From NCBI GenBank assembly GCA_021018995.1, contig CM037590.1:41666287-41730286 (forward strand): 64,000 nt of DNA, in the 5' to 3' direction. This DNA is from Chloranthus sessilifolius (taxonomy: Eukaryota; Streptophyta; Magnoliopsida; Chloranthales; Chloranthaceae). The notes under the pieces were generated by a model. It saw nothing but the letters and a program-made list of their open reading frames with translations. It had not been told where the DNA came from and did no database searches. A program made the translations under genes and the position numbers. Shown here one piece after another: positions 12,128-24,522 of the stretch (position 1 is its first letter; each line of letters starts with the position of its first letter).

Positions 12128-12441
12128 GGAAACACATTGACTTGGTAGAATCAGATGATGGAGATTGTTTATCCAACCAATCTTTCTCACGATGGATCTT
12201 GAGATCATGGGCCTACCATTAGTCAGTTATTGTTTTTATTCTCGTGGCACACTTCTCAAAAAATGACCTTAACATCACGTGCACGCCCAAATTGATTTTA
12301 ATGTCACTTTTTTGGGTGTGTACCATATGAAATAAAAAACCAACCGTCTGATGGTACAATCATGTTCTCAAGGTCCATCGTGTGAAAGATTAGGACAATA
12401 AACAATCTCCATCGTTCCATTCAATATAATCAATGTGTTCC
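12128..12441. mobile_element. Palindromic MITE (CAGACGGTT family)
   Basis: The two halves are inverted copies: AACACATTGA at 12131 pairs with TCAATGTGTT at 12430. 'GATGGAGATTGTTTAT' and 'GATGGATCTTGAGATCATG' on the left recur reversed on the right. There is no coding capacity. Confidence 0.75.
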
Positions 12442-14171
12442 GGCGTGAGTGAACTCAAAGATTTGGTGGGTAGGTATTCAAATATAAATAATGGACTATT
12501 TTTTATACACAATTTTCCAAGCAGCTTCTTTGGTGCAATATGACTGGCTGCATACATGGTGGGGCCCAAGCATTATAGCCAAGTACATCACGCCACATAA
12601 GCTGCCTTCAAAATTGTTTAGGGCGATACTTGGTCGAGCTAAAAATTTCGCCCAGCTTCTCCCAATTCTTAATTAGGCATAAACACCAGCTTAGCCCAAA
12701 ATGAATGCCTAAATATTAGTCAAAGAGGCCCAAAACGTTATGTCTAGTCCAAGACTTCGATATGTCTAAAACGTTTGGGTCGCACTTATTATTTTAAAAA
12801 GGCCCGACCATGCCCCCGGTAGAATTGTTAAAGAAGATGCAGCTAAGGGTTTCAACCTATCGATAGTCTCACATCGCCCGAGTATTATAGCCTTGGCCTA
12901 TATATAAACCTAGGGCAATCCTCACCTTACAAGCCAGTTTAGGTTTTGTGAGATTGAGTTAGGCCATGAATTTCTGCATCAAGGGGTCGGATCAGTCTAA
13001 TACTCTACCTAAGTTTTAAACTGGGTTGGGCACATCTGACTATCAGGTGGAATTGGGTCGACCAAATGCAAATGTCAGGTCATGTCAGGTTTAGATTCAT
13101 GGGACGGTGACCCGACCCAACCCAATGGAATCCTGATCCAATTACCAAAGCCTATGACCTGACCTACTGATCTGTTAATAATCATAGTTTTAGTTGCTAA
13201 ACTATGATTTAAAGAAAGTTAACAACTCATTTTGTCTGTTAAAAATTGATCAGCTTGGTTATCCTCCAAAAAAAAAAATTGATAAGGTTGGCTATACTAC
13301 CTTATATTTAACAACTCACGAATAGGGATGGAACTTTTATACAGGAAATTGAACGAAAAACTGGTCGATCGAACCAACAGAAAACCAGTCGTTCAAAATG
13401 ACCCAAACCCGAGTTACCTAAACTGATTCCGACTCAATTCAGTTTCAGTTTTGAGAGGCTGAAGCCAGAAACCGACTGGGTTGGGTGATGAAACCGAACC
13501 AAAAAAAAAATGGAACTGTTAAAAAATGCCGAAAAAATGGAACCGAAACCGGAAAATATCCAAACAAGTCGGCTTCATCCTGTTTCGGCTTTGGTTTCAG
13601 GGAATGCAGTTTTCGAAATCATTTCAGCTTCGGTTAAGGCTGAACGAAACGGAGAATCAAAAAAAGCGATTTCGATTTGGTTAAAGGATCTTTAATCCCC
13701 TTAACACGAGAGACTTCTTGTGGTCAAATGCAGAAAAGAATCGTATCTCTGGAAGTAGATTCATCGACCCAATTCCCTAACCTGGCCCAAAGCTTTGACC
13801 CATTGACCGCAACCCCCTTATCTGTTGATCCGAAGACCTGCCCAAATGTATGAATGGCCTGAATGTCTGGTTGGGGCCCCCAAGAATCTAAGGCACCAAA
13901 AATGTTGGCCCTACCCGACCTGGCAGCTCTAGATGCAGCCCATAGAGCGCTGGGCCTGTGATCCACCACAAGGCTGTCTTATAGCTACGAATCTTGACAA
14001 AAGATTACTTTTACAGATTTTTAGGAATCCTAACATCGAGTGTCAACTTTTTAAAGATTTCTGATTGTGCTATTTATGAAAAGGAACAAGTACATTTATT
14101 AATATGTTATTAGGTGGGAAATGACAAGTTATAACATATTAATAAATGTTCGGGACAATCCAAACTCCAAA
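12442..14171. other. Gene-free interval with hAT-like remnants
   Basis: GGGTCGG/CCCGACCC-rich fragments at about 12990-13140 and an AACCGAAACC-rich fragment at 13325-13690 resemble the TAGGG-ended hAT-type elements nearby but lack clear ends. The remainder shows nothing recognisable. Confidence 0.45.
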
Positions 14172-14179
14172 GTTATTCC

Positions 14180-14755
14180 TAGGGCTTTGCAAAAATCCGA
14201 TCGAACCGATCAAACAGACCAAAATTTCGGTTCGATTTCGGTTTTGGGACATATAGGTTCGGTTTTGGATTTAAAAAATAGAAATCGATAGTTATCGGTT
14301 CGATTTTGGTTTTAACGTTAAAAAATTGAAACCAAACCGATAAGAAACCGATAGTGGTATATATATGAATTATAGTATGTCTATGTTTGAGTTTGATGGT
14401 GTGTGAGGCTTATTGTAGAAAGCCAACTGCTGCTACTTTAGTTTGTTAATCACCAAAAGTCTTAAAATCAATTGAATCATAGGAGTTTGTAAAAACAATT
14501 TGTATAAATCAGTTTGGTTTGTATAAATTTTGAAAACTCTAAGCCGAAACCAAAAAAATCGATTCAATTTGGTTAAATGCTACAAATAAAAAAAGTTTAA
14601 AAAATGAGGTTTAAAAACCGAAAACCGACCGAACCGACTATCGGTTCGGTTTCGGTTTTGAACCTTATCGATTCGGTTTCGGTTTAATAAAATAGAAACC
14701 GATAGTTTCGGTTCGGTTTCGATTTTGCATGAAAACCGACCCAATAACACCCCTA
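14180..14755. mobile_element. hAT-type non-autonomous element with 8-bp target duplication
   Basis: The ends are TAGGG... and ...CCCCTA, with subterminal CGGTTCGGTTT repeats in both orientations. The flanks GTTATTCC (14172-14179) and GTTGTTCC (14756-14763) match at 7 of 8 positions, as expected for hAT transposition. There is no ORF. Confidence 0.75.
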
Positions 14756-14763
14756 GTTGTTCC

Positions 14764-15774
14764 CGTGCTAAAAGTAAAAGATTATTCCTAGTTTGGTTTG
14801 TTGTTGGCGATATAACCTCATCAATGGAGATTAAATTCTCATTGGGTACTTGTGAATTACATAAATGTGATTAACAGTAATTAATTACTAGCAGGTATGT
14901 GATTAAAGAAAGTCGTTTCTCCTTGAGCATTGATAAGTAAATCAGAGCATTTTATTTATAATGGCTTTACAACTGATTTGAAAAGTGAAATAATCTTTTA
15001 TGGAGACACGTACAGGGATCAGTGGTGTAAAACAAAGGATCATGGTGGTAGATGCTTGTTGGAAAACAACAATGATTTAAGGTGATCACCAGCCTAGGGG
15101 AACTTTGTTCGTCGATCATGGGAGAAAAAATTAATTTCATGAGTTTGATCTTCCCAATTTTAATGAGTCCAAAGGAGGTTATGGTGGTTTTGAACATTTG
15201 ACCCAGCAACTTTCTTCGTTTGTTAGTGTTGGCCACTACTAGTAGATGCACTATAATTTGTTCAAGCAAACCCCCAAGCTCATCCCAAACCTGCCTAAGG
15301 GCTAGGGTTGGGCGTATCAAAGCCCACTTAGAGCTTAGGTCGGGCTAGAGCCTAGCCTTCTCCCTAGGGCCGGACCAACCAGCACTAGCAGCTCTAATCC
15401 GACCTGTTGACAACCTTCCTTCCAATATTATATCTGACGAAAACCAATAAGATTCATGCTTTGAGTACTTGTTAGACAGAAAAGGAACTACGGGTTTCAA
15501 ATCTCTGTTGCATAGGGAAGGGCACATCCCCTATGTTAGGAAGGGAAGCTAACCTCAAGAAGGAGATAGCCGTTTCTTCTCCTTCCATGCATTGTTATTT
15601 CATATAGGATCCCAACAGTATAGCAAGTTTGAATAAATATTTTGTCACTGTGAGGAAATAAGTAGTAAAAAATATTTATAATGAGCGAAAAGCACGTATC
15701 GATCTCAAAAGTGTCACATGTTCACATGGTAGAGTGTGACGTTACACTGAGTCACTTCAGGAGAGAGTGCTACA
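14764..15774. other. Gene-free interval
   Basis: Apart from a GGGCTAG/GGGCCGG-rich hAT-like remnant at about 15295-15410, nothing is recognisable. Confidence 0.4.
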
Positions 15775-15935
15775 ATGGAGGATATATTTTATGCAAATAA
15801 AGTCCAGGCGGCTGTTGTGGCGTGACGCAATTGACTGCAAGTGATTTAGAGCTCAATTAATACATGTCGTTGCAGCCAGTTACGTACCTCAGCCCCCCTG
15901 CACTTTAATTTGTCCCAAACAAATCTGTTCTCCCG
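15775..15935 (+). repeat. Dispersed repeat, copy 1 of 3
   Basis: A stretch of about 160 bp ('GGAGGATATATTTTATGCA' ... 'CAAACAAATCTGTTCTCC') recurs at 19262-19428 (same strand) and 21848-22010 (opposite strand). The ends are weakly inverted, suggesting a MITE. Confidence 0.55.
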
Positions 15936-16130
15936 TTTGTAATTTCCCCAGTTCAGTTACGGGAATTGGGGGTGAATTGGACCACACTCATTTTTGAAAT
16001 TAAATTAAGTATGGCCCAGCACAGGTGAATTAGACCATGCTCGTTTGATAGTATTTATATTTTTAATATTGTTTGTAATTATTACCCCGGAGTAGTAAAA
16101 GATGAATATTTTTTGTATCTAAATTATGCC

Positions 16131-17166
16131 TTATTATTTAGGATACTTTAGAAAAACATGCCTGTTTTGTTTGAAAATATTCTTAGTAAATTATATTATT
16201 ACCTCTCTTTCTTAGAAAATTATATTACTACCTTTTGCTCAGAAAATTATATTACTATCTTTCTTTCTTAGCAAATTATATCACTATCCTTTTGCTTAAC
16301 ATATTATATTACTACTCCTCTTTCTTAGAAAATTATATCATTACCCTCTTTCTTAGTAAATTACACCACTACCCTCTTGCTTAACAAATTACATCACTAC
16401 CCTCGATAGGTGATAGGCGACGGGCAATGAGCAATGGGCATTGGACGATAGGCGTTAGGCGATGGGCAAGATATCAAAATCGGTATTGATCTCGGGTTTC
16501 GATTTGTCGGAGGCCGATACGACTCGACCGATACCGTACATATCGGTATCAGCCTATTTAAAAAATAAAAATAAAATAAAATGATCGAGGCATATCGGCT
16601 GATGTCAGAATGGTATCGGATACCCGATACGAGATATGTATTGGTTTAGCCGAAAACCAATGCGTATCGGTATCAACCGATTTTTTATACCTTGGCAATG
16701 AAGCCCATCGCCCATTGCCCGTCGCCCAATGCCCATCACCCATTGCCTATTAAGGGGTAGTGATGTAATTTGTTAAGCAAGAGGGTAGTGATATAATTTG
16801 TTAAGCAAGAGGGATAGTGGTGTAATTTGCTAAGAAAGATGGGTAGTGATGTAATTTGCTAAGAAAGAGGGGTAGTGATGTAATCTGTTAAACAAGAGGC
16901 AGTGATGTAATTTGTTAAGCAAAAGGGGGTACTGGTGTAATTTGCTAAGAAAGATAGGTAGTGATGTAATTTGCTAAGAAAGACTGGTAATGATGTAATT
17001 TGCTAAGAACTTTTTCAAACCCTATATGTGCCAATATTGAAATCTCATATATTTCCGAAATCCTTATTTCCGTAAAACCTTTTTTATCTAAAATTTTTGT
17101 TTTTTATATAATAATCTAAAATGTTTGTAAAGTAGGCATGTTTTTCTAATTTCTCCTATTATTTAA
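16131..17166. mobile_element. Foldback-like element with minisatellite arms
   Basis: A palindrome of about 1 kb. The left arm (16185-16402) has about eight tandem units of about 29 bp (AAATTATATCACTACCCTCTT type). The right arm (16752-17010) has about nine units of the reverse complement (GGGTAGTGATGTAATTTGC type), alternating GTTAAGCAAGA and GCTAAGAAAGA endings. Inside these lie inverted GGGCAATGGGCGATGGGC minisatellites (16403-16470 and 16695-16750). The loop has CGATAC/GTATCG motifs. Outer arms also pair (TTAGAAAAACATGCCT, 16151-16166, with its inverse at 17133-17148). There is no ORF. Tandem-repeat terminal inverted repeats are the hallmark of foldback transposons. Confidence 0.75.
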
Positions 17167-18042
17167 TATGATTAACAGAAAAATGTATATTAACTTATAA
17201 TATATAAATATAAATATACGTTAAGAACATCATATTTGATCAATCAAGCACAATTTACATTATAGAAGTGAATGTCACCAAATGCAAATAGCTATATCAA
17301 CTTCCACCTTAGAAAGCACTTTCTAAATATTATTATCAAATAATAGTTTTTGCAATCACAGTAATCATAAATCAATTTTTTGAGAAGTGGAGCTTTGCCC
17401 ATAGGGCCTAAACATTAAAGCTTCAACCTTAACTATAAATTTTAATTCAATGAAAACTTTATCCTATATTACAAAATGTTTAGTCATGAACATAAATTTG
17501 TGGAGAAATAAGGTTTAATGTTGAACCCAAATAGATGAGATAAGGACATTATTATAATAATAATATTGATAATTACCCTAAATGATAACTTGTGAAGGTA
17601 ACCCTAAATAAATAACAATTTATGCCCAAATATTACCACAAAAAATTAAATTTGGCTCTCAACGACCTTTTTCTTAGATGCTGATTGTTGGAGTTATTAA
17701 TGAAAAGTTGCACGCTCAAAAGTTATTAGGTACATTGGAAGTAGAAAAAGGAAGAAGACTATAGTAGAGGGGGGAAAAGGGTTGGTGCAACCACGTTGAA
17801 CCGGATTTCGAGTTCAATCCCTTCTGCTGCCTGCCCTTGGATATGAGAGAATTTTGACTTTCATTGATTTTTATATTTTATAGGATGAAGTGCAATCAAG
17901 TTTCTGCAATTTCCAAGGGCTGCAGAGTTGAGCTCGATATCCATTCAACCTAATAGGATCTGATCATTGCCCATAGTAGAAGAGAGGCCATATATATACA
18001 AATTGTATCCAATGTTATCCAAGAGCAAAACCATCCTATCTA

Positions 18043-18082
<40 letters not shown>

Positions 18083-18246
18083 TTTGTATCATTAACATAA
18101 GGTACTTATTCTTCCATGCTTAAAACACGACACAACTCGTCCGAGACCTACAGGTTTTGGTGACATTTGATCCATGTCCAAGAGGCTAACCTTTCAAGAG
18201 CTACAGACGCTATGCAGAGTTGTATTGACCGTGTACAAAGTAAGTC
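17167..18246. other. Gene-free AT-rich interval with a (TA)n run
   Basis: No gene is supported. A (TA)n microsatellite lies at 18045-18078. A short 'TTTCGAGTTCAATCCC' near 17806 resembles a tRNA B-box but nothing around it supports a tRNA or a SINE. Confidence 0.4.
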
Positions 18247-18254
18247 AGTGCAAA

Positions 18255-18737
18255 TAGGGCTTCAAAGGGCCGGATTAGGGCCGGGCTAGGGTTCAATCGT
18301 GCCTTAACTTACTCGGGCCGGGTTTCCAAAATTTTCAGCCCGGCTCTAACTAAGGCTGCGATGTACTCAACCCAAGCTCAGCCCCTATCAGGCTGGGCCG
18401 GACTTTGGCATTTTTTCAGGCTTTTTTTCGATTGTTTTTTTCTAATAAAATTTTGTTGGGCTATTCTTTCTAATAAATTTGGTTGGGCTTGGACTTATTT
18501 TTTCTAATAAAAGTTTGAAGAAGGTTAAAAATTTAATTGAATCATTATATTAACATTATAGAGGCTCAGGTACATACTTTTATTCAAATATTTCATTTTA
18601 GTTTGTTGCACAATTGTTATAGGGGACAACGGTTGCACAATGGTTATAACGGACAACAATTAATTTTAGAACATTTACGTAAATTATATATAATTAAAAG
18701 GAATTTTTTTTTATAACTTTAAAAGGATAAGTATAAA

Positions 18738-18808
<71 letters not shown>

Positions 18809-18989
18809 TTGGGTCGGGCGCAGGCCGGGTATTGGAACACTTAACCCAAGCCCAGCCCGGATTGATCCAGGTTGCAATATGTTTAGACCGGTCCGGATAC
18901 CGGGCCGGGTTTGCTTGATTAAAAATACGACTTTTTTCGGGCCGAGTGAGAGTGAAAATTCGGGCCGGCCCAGCCCATGAAGGGCCCTA
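18255..18989. mobile_element. hAT-type non-autonomous element containing a 64-bp (TA)n tract
   Basis: The ends are TAGGGCTTCAAAGGGCCGG and its inverted counterpart ...GGGCCCTA, with GGGCCGGG-type subterminal repeats. The flanks AGTGCAAA (18247-18254) and AGTGCGAA (18990-18997) match at 7 of 8 positions. A pure (TA)n tract occupies 18743-18806. Non-coding. Confidence 0.75.
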
Positions 18990-18997
18990 AGTGCGAA

Positions 18998-20432
18998 AAC
19001 CTGTCAAAGTTGGTGCATGCCCTAGTTATGTAACCGCAACTTCGTAGTTATATTTAGAAAAAAATTAATTTTCAAGTTTAAAAAATCGGGCTTGGATACG
19101 GAATCTCCTATTCTTGGTCAATGATGCTAACATCCGAGCATCTTGTTGATAAATCGGGTTGTCAGTTTTCTTGATAACTCTGAGAATCTTAAGCCACGTG
19201 TCACCGATGCATATAGCTTACCTTAAGTGCTCAAAGTATACTTTAACAAAAAGACAGTGTTATATGGAGGACAGATTTTACGCAGACAAAATATAGGCGG
19301 CTGCTGATGTGGCACAATGCAATTGGCTGTAAGTGCGATATGACTCAATTAATACAGGTCAGTATAGTCAGTCATGCAACGTCGGTCGCACCTACACTTT
19401 ATCCTCAACAAATTTGTCCTACATTATAATTTTCCTTAAAAAAACTTCTATTAGTTTTGAAGTAAATTGAAATGATAGCTCTATCAAAAAACCTATATGC
19501 TGCATTGCACCTTTCTATCCACATTGTTTTTTCCGTTTTTTACTACATTAACTTATTACTAAATAAAGCTGAAAATATTTGAGCCATTGAAACATATTTG
19601 TTCCAAGCGCCTCTCATTGATGGAAAGTAGATTAAACCCTCTAATTTTGTTCTCTAGAGTAAAACGATTTTAACATGAAAAGTACTTGTAGGGAGGGACG
19701 GACCCAAAGTAGGGTTGAGCAGGGGCACAAGCCCTCCTAAGTTCGAAAAAATAATATGTAGATTTGGGTATTAGTTGTACTACTTGCTTCAGTGCTCCCC
19801 TCCTCATTTCATTGATATAAAATTATAATTAATATGAAAATATCTTGATCTGATGGATAAAGAGGCTTAAGCATCTAATTTTTGCATAAATTAACTTTCT
19901 TATGAAAAATTATTTTCACATCCTTTACATCATGGTCTTAAGATCAGGCGGCTTAAATGGTGTTTCAAATACCAGTCGTTCTTATGAAGTATGTGCCCGT
20001 GTACAAATCTTGTCTACAAGTTTTAGCTCCCTTTTATGCCTTGTTTGGCATAACAGAGTTCCGAAAATAAATCCATAATATCTCAAGATTTTACGGAAAT
20101 GAAAACTTTTCGCCGTTTGGCAATATAGTGGACCCATAAATTAGAGTTTTTTTGAAAAAAATCTCACATAAAAGTTCCAGCAAAAATTTGGCTGAAACTT
20201 TTTTTTACCCACGACATGGGTTAAAAGCTTAAAGAGGAATTTTGGAAATCACCCTTGCAACCCAAAATTTGTTCTTCTCAACTCGGATATTTCATACTTA
20301 AAATCGTTTGATTGCTTTGGATCAATCGATCAACGTTTTTTTTTTAATCATTATTTTTCATATAATGGATCTTGAGACCATGAGCTTATCATCAAATGGT
20401 CAATTTTTTCGTTGATGTGGCACATATGCCAA
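18998..20432. other. Gene-free interval with a second copy of the dispersed repeat
   Basis: 19262-19428 is copy 2 of the repeat at 15775-15935. The rest, including a 'GTTTGGCATAACAGAG..' stretch near 20040, holds nothing I can name. Confidence 0.45.
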
Positions 20433-20863
20433 TACCTCTTTCTTCACGTCCATGCGTTCTCTGAAAGCGCCTACGTCCTAAACCACTGAAAAAACGTTGA
20501 TTTCTTTGGATCAGATGATGGAGATCTTTTAACAAAGATCTTCCACAAAATAGATCTGGGTTCATGGTGCATCAATTTGACGGTCAGTTTTTAATTTCCT
20601 GTATCACCGATATCAAAAAAATGACTCTTCAATCACATAGCACACATCATGCTCAAAGATTACTTTATGACCATTTTTTGGGGACTGGGGACACATAGAA
20701 TCACAAACTAACCGTCTGATAGGTGCTACATGATCTTAAGATCCATTATGTGGACGATCGAGGTGAAAAACAATCAACCTCATCTGATCCAAGGCAATCA
20801 ATAGTCTTCAAGGGGTCTGGGACGTGGGCACTTTCAGAGAACGCATGGACGTGAACAGAGGTA
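20433..20863. mobile_element. Palindromic MITE, 431 bp
   Basis: Long inverted arms: TTCACGTCCATGCGTTCTCT on the left pairs with AGAGAACGCATGGACGTGAA on the right. The pairing continues inwards through 'GGATCAGATGATGGAGAT' and its inverse. No ORF and no clear target duplication. Confidence 0.8.
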
Positions 20864-20879
20864 CCCATAAATAGCGACG

Positions 20880-21140
20880 CCAATAAACGTAACTCAACCA
20901 TCTAAGCCACTTAATTTGAAGGCCGTGATCTAAAGATCATAAGTGAAAAGATTGGCACCAAGCATAATCTTTATCATATGACTCAATGCACTCCAAAGTC
21001 ATTATCCGATTCAACAGTTGATTGTATCGAATCATATGATAGAGATTGAGTTTTGCACCACTCTTTTGCGTCGTAGATCCGTAGACCATAGCCTTTATAT
21101 CAGACGGTTTAGATGCAACCTCACCTCATTATCGTTTTAT
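20880..21140. mobile_element. Palindromic MITE, CAGACGGTT family
   Basis: The inverted halves centre near 21010. 'CATCTAAGCCACTTAATTTG' on the left pairs imperfectly with 'TATATCAGACGGTTTAGATG' on the right. Non-coding and similar to 55425-55680. Confidence 0.6.
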
Positions 21141-21194
21141 TTGCACTGTAAAATCGTAACCTCGCCCCATCTCCTCAGGCCAACATGCATTGAC

Positions 21195-21493
21195 TGTTTT
21201 GAATTTGACAAAGGAGATTATTTTTTATCCCAATCTTCCACATGATGCATCTTGAGATCATGGGTATATCATTAGACGATTTTTTTTATTTCATGTGGAA
21301 CTCATTCCAAAAAATTACCGGTGATTTGTATTTGAGTTTGATGTATGTTTCATGAGTTTAGAGTTACTGTTTGGGATTTGTACCACGCAAAATAAAAAAC
21401 TAACTATTTGAGTGTATGCGCAAGATCTCAAGACCCATCTTGTAAAAATTTGGGATACAAAAAAAAAAATTCATATTCTAATTCAAAGCGGGA
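21195..21493. mobile_element. Palindromic MITE, CAGACGGTT family
   Basis: The left 'ATGATGCATCTTGAGATCAT' and right 'GATCTCAAGACCCATCTTGT' are inverted versions. The centre carries AAAAAATTACC and TTGGGATTTGTACC. Non-coding. Confidence 0.6.
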
Positions 21494-21847
21494 TGAGGTT
21501 ACATGTTCACATGGTGTAAAGAATGATGCCTTAGGAAAATAATTTTACACAATATAGCCAAATAGCTGAGAAAATAAAATCAAACCATTGTAAAAATTTT
21601 AAAATAAAATTTCTCTTAGTTCTTTTACTTACAAGCCCATATAAAGTGAAAAAAAACCATCTTCATGAGTTTTGTCAAACAAGACATTACACTTTTACAA
21701 ATAATCTTTGTTTTCTTTTATCTTTCTAAAATGGCCTTTTAAGACATTTTTTATCTTTCTAAAATGGCCAATTTAACAATATGCAGTTATTAAGTAGTGT
21801 ACAATTGAACTATCGTCCACTCATGTTGTCTTACAAGTTAATTGGTT

Positions 21848-22010
21848 TGAAAAATTATAGAGGTAGGATAGATTTGTTGATGACAAAGTGCAGGGGCTAA
21901 CGTGATATGATGTGATTGGCTGCCTCGACCTGCATTAACTCACACTACACTTGCAGCTAATTGCATTGTCGCTGTACTTTGTCTACATGAAATCTGTCCT
22001 CTATATAACA
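21848..22010 (-). repeat. Dispersed repeat, copy 3, in the proximal NF-YB promoter
   Basis: Reverse-oriented copy of 15775-15935, ending about 150 bp upstream of the NF-YB start codon. It may contribute promoter sequence. Confidence 0.55.
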
Positions 22011-22100
22011 CTCCAATTGGTTTTTAGATGAATTATCATTTTATGCCAAGTGGACGGACCAGCTTAGCTGGACCCAGCACGCTATATTGAATGTTTTAGA

Positions 22101-22163
22101 TATAAATCAAGACCTCTTCCCCAAGAGCTCACTTCTCACAAAGAGAGAGAGAGAGAGAGAGAG
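22101..22163 (+). promoter_or_regulatory. Core promoter and GA-repeat leader of the NF-YB gene
   Basis: TATAAAT at 22101-22107 is about 63 bp before the ATG, a plausible TATA box. An (AG)n repeat (about 22142-22163) runs straight into the start codon, so it would lie in the 5' UTR. GA repeats are known binding sites for plant BPC/GAGA-binding proteins; whether they act here is inference. Confidence 0.5.
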
Positions 22164-22215
22164 ATGGAACGTGCTGGTTTCCAAGCCTACCAAAGAGACC
22201 ACAAATCGAACTCAG
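22164..22215 (+). CDS. L1L: NF-YB (LEC1-LIKE/NF-YB6 type), exon 1
   Basis: ATG opens 17 codons beginning MERAGFQAYQ and one extra base before a donor CAG|GTGAAA. LEC1-LIKE (NF-YB6) proteins characteristically begin MERxGF, while the conserved domain lies further on. The exon ends in phase 1. The acceptor at 31261-31262 leaves two bases before the codon frame of the NF-YB domain, so the join is in frame, giving a 193-residue protein. The exon is too short to be found as an ORF. Evidence is the N-terminal signature, the matching phase and the lack of any in-frame ATG in exon 2 before the conserved domain. Transcript support is not available here. Confidence 0.8.
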
Positions 22216-24357
22216 GTGAAAATTAAAAACCCTCGATCTTCATTAACATTGATGAGGTCTATATTATTACATGACCTGAATCTGTTCCTTTGTTTTATTT
22301 TGATTTTTTTTTTGCATGCCAACAAAGTCTTCTCTGTATATTACTAGCTCAATCTTTACATTATATATTAATTGTCTTCTTCTTCTATATTTCTTAAATA
22401 TGTATTCTGTGATTTTTGCATTTTAAAGCGTTATCTACAATTCTACATTAGTTCTTGAATCGATTTGTTACTTCGATTCCCATTATAATCTTCATTTGAA
22501 TCTTTCTTCACCGATCTCTTTAGTAATCAGTAAACCTTCCGATCCATCACTTCTCTTCCACCTAAATCAATATGACCCTCTGTATAATGAACCCTATCTC
22601 TGTTTTTTCTACATAGTTTTAACATTTTGCTTGGATTTTGATTCTTATTACCGATTCTTGAATCAGGATCCATTGCATGCCTTCGATCTCAGATCATATA
22701 TACACATATATATGCATCATCTCTACATCCTATACTTTTGATGATCTTCAGTTGACATGCAGACGTTCTTTTGCACTTTTTTTCATCATGTACGGGCGAT
22801 ACAATGGTCCTTAGCACTAGATGATACTTCTTCCATCTTTATCAAAACTGATCTACGTTCCATTCGAACCAGACCGAAAAATCAGTAGATATAAAATGAG
22901 CCAAAAAAACGTTTTATTAGTTGTTTTATTTTTTGATAGTCCAAAAATCTGTGCTAAGGGTAAAAAAAAAACGTTCATGTAGTTTGATCTTCCGATCCAT
23001 CTCATCTCGTACGTCTAAGTCTATATGGTATACGACTCCGAATCATGGTTCGTGCTTTTTGTATTTTGTTTGATCTTAGATCGTGGGACAAGGGAAAAAA
23101 GGAGAGAAAAATTTAATTGCTCACGTGGGGAAAGAAAACGTTTCTTTATTCGCACCAGCCGCCACATAAAAAACAACGCCTAGCTTCTCAGTTCTCACTC
23201 TTTTTGTCTCTATTACTGCCGAGTGCGGCTCAAGCTAGAATCGGAGTCCACCACTGTCCATGAGGTCAGAGTCACTTCTCGTACATGAGTCAATGAATCC
23301 AGACCGTATAATCTACTTTGCACATCCAAAACCATAACCTTATTTTTCCTACTGTCCGATCATTAATCATTCTACAGGTTCCAATCGTCTCCATCGATCC
23401 ATATGAGCTTGCCAAAATATTGGACGGTCCCGATTGGTTATTTTCATCCTGATGACGGTAGATAAAGCAGCTGATCGCCACTCTCAATTTGGTCAAATGC
23501 TTACTTTTAGAGATTTGAAGGCTTTAAACCCCTGTACAATATACTACAGCGAAATTTCTTTTATTTTAGAGTTGGTATTAGGTACCTGACCTTAGTAATG
23601 CCACCAACGAGCTCTTGCTAAAATGGTGAAGCTTTCAAAGGTACACTTTATCTAAGAGCATGTGAATCAGTAAAGAAAAGCTTTCAATGATGAGCACTTT
23701 AAATGCGCACACCGAATCTTTGAGGGAGCCTATACTGAAAGCCCATTGACTGATTTTAATAAGATGGTGGAGATAGTTTTTCGTTTCAATCTTCCATATA
23801 ATGGAATTCTAGATCATTGGGGTAACCTCCCACAGTTAGATTTTGGGGAAATTTACCTGATCGACTCTGTCAGATACACCTTTTACGTTAGAGACCCTAT
23901 ATTTTCACTTTTACCCAAACTGACTAGCTCCAAGCCTACCCGACCCTAAGAAAAGTAAAAAGTCCAAATTACCATCTTCTATGACTTCCTTTAACTCACA
24001 AAAGCATCCTCTTCTTTCTTATTTTAATCTGCTAAAAAGTTAGAGGTGGGTCAGATGACGACGTCTTCTTCCTTAGTATGATCTGTTCCGATCTGCTATT
24101 TCGAAGAAGAAAACAGTGGCTTGGGAGAAAAAACTCCTGCATTTCGCCATTGTGAACAGAAGACTCTGCAGTTTGTCGTTACGACGCGAGGTATCCTATT
24201 TAAACCTTATTTTCAATTTGTTAGTTTGTTTGAGTCTCTTAATAGTGCAATATAAGAAATAATTTAAGTTTATTAGTCCTCATTTTCAGTTTGCTAGGAT
24301 CTCTTAATGGTGCAGTAAAAGAAATATTTTATTTCCTTGGTCAATTTTTTAAACAGT

Positions 24358-24445
24358 TGATATCAGTTGTAAATATAATCGTTATCGACTCTATATACAG
24401 TCAATAACGATTGTAACTATAGTCGATATCGATTGTATAAACAGT
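24358..24445. repeat. Left 22-bp subterminal array of the MULE (4 units)
   Basis: Four consecutive 22-bp units. The best fit is CGATATCG followed by ACTGTATATACAGT, each half a perfect palindrome. A partial fifth unit (CGATATG) follows. The array lies between the terminal repeat and the transposase start (24523). Confidence 0.85.
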
Positions 24446-24522
24446 CGATATGTGTTAACAATCGTCTTCTCTCTTTTGTGCCATCAGTCTTATGATCCCT
24501 TCATTCTCATTCTTAAACAAGC

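Noticed and set aside
23100..23300. Alternative promoter within the NF-YB intron (CACATAAAAAACAACG and a CTTCTCAGTTCTCAC leader-like stretch)
   Set aside because: No in-frame exon with a matching donor was found downstream; evidence is too weak.
23746..23949. Plus-strand ORF with a minus-strand look-alike at 26814-27230
   Set aside because: Similar only because both translate the inverted terminal repeats of the MULE.
24358..24445. CRISPR-like array
   Set aside because: Units are contiguous without spacers, and the context is a plant MULE.
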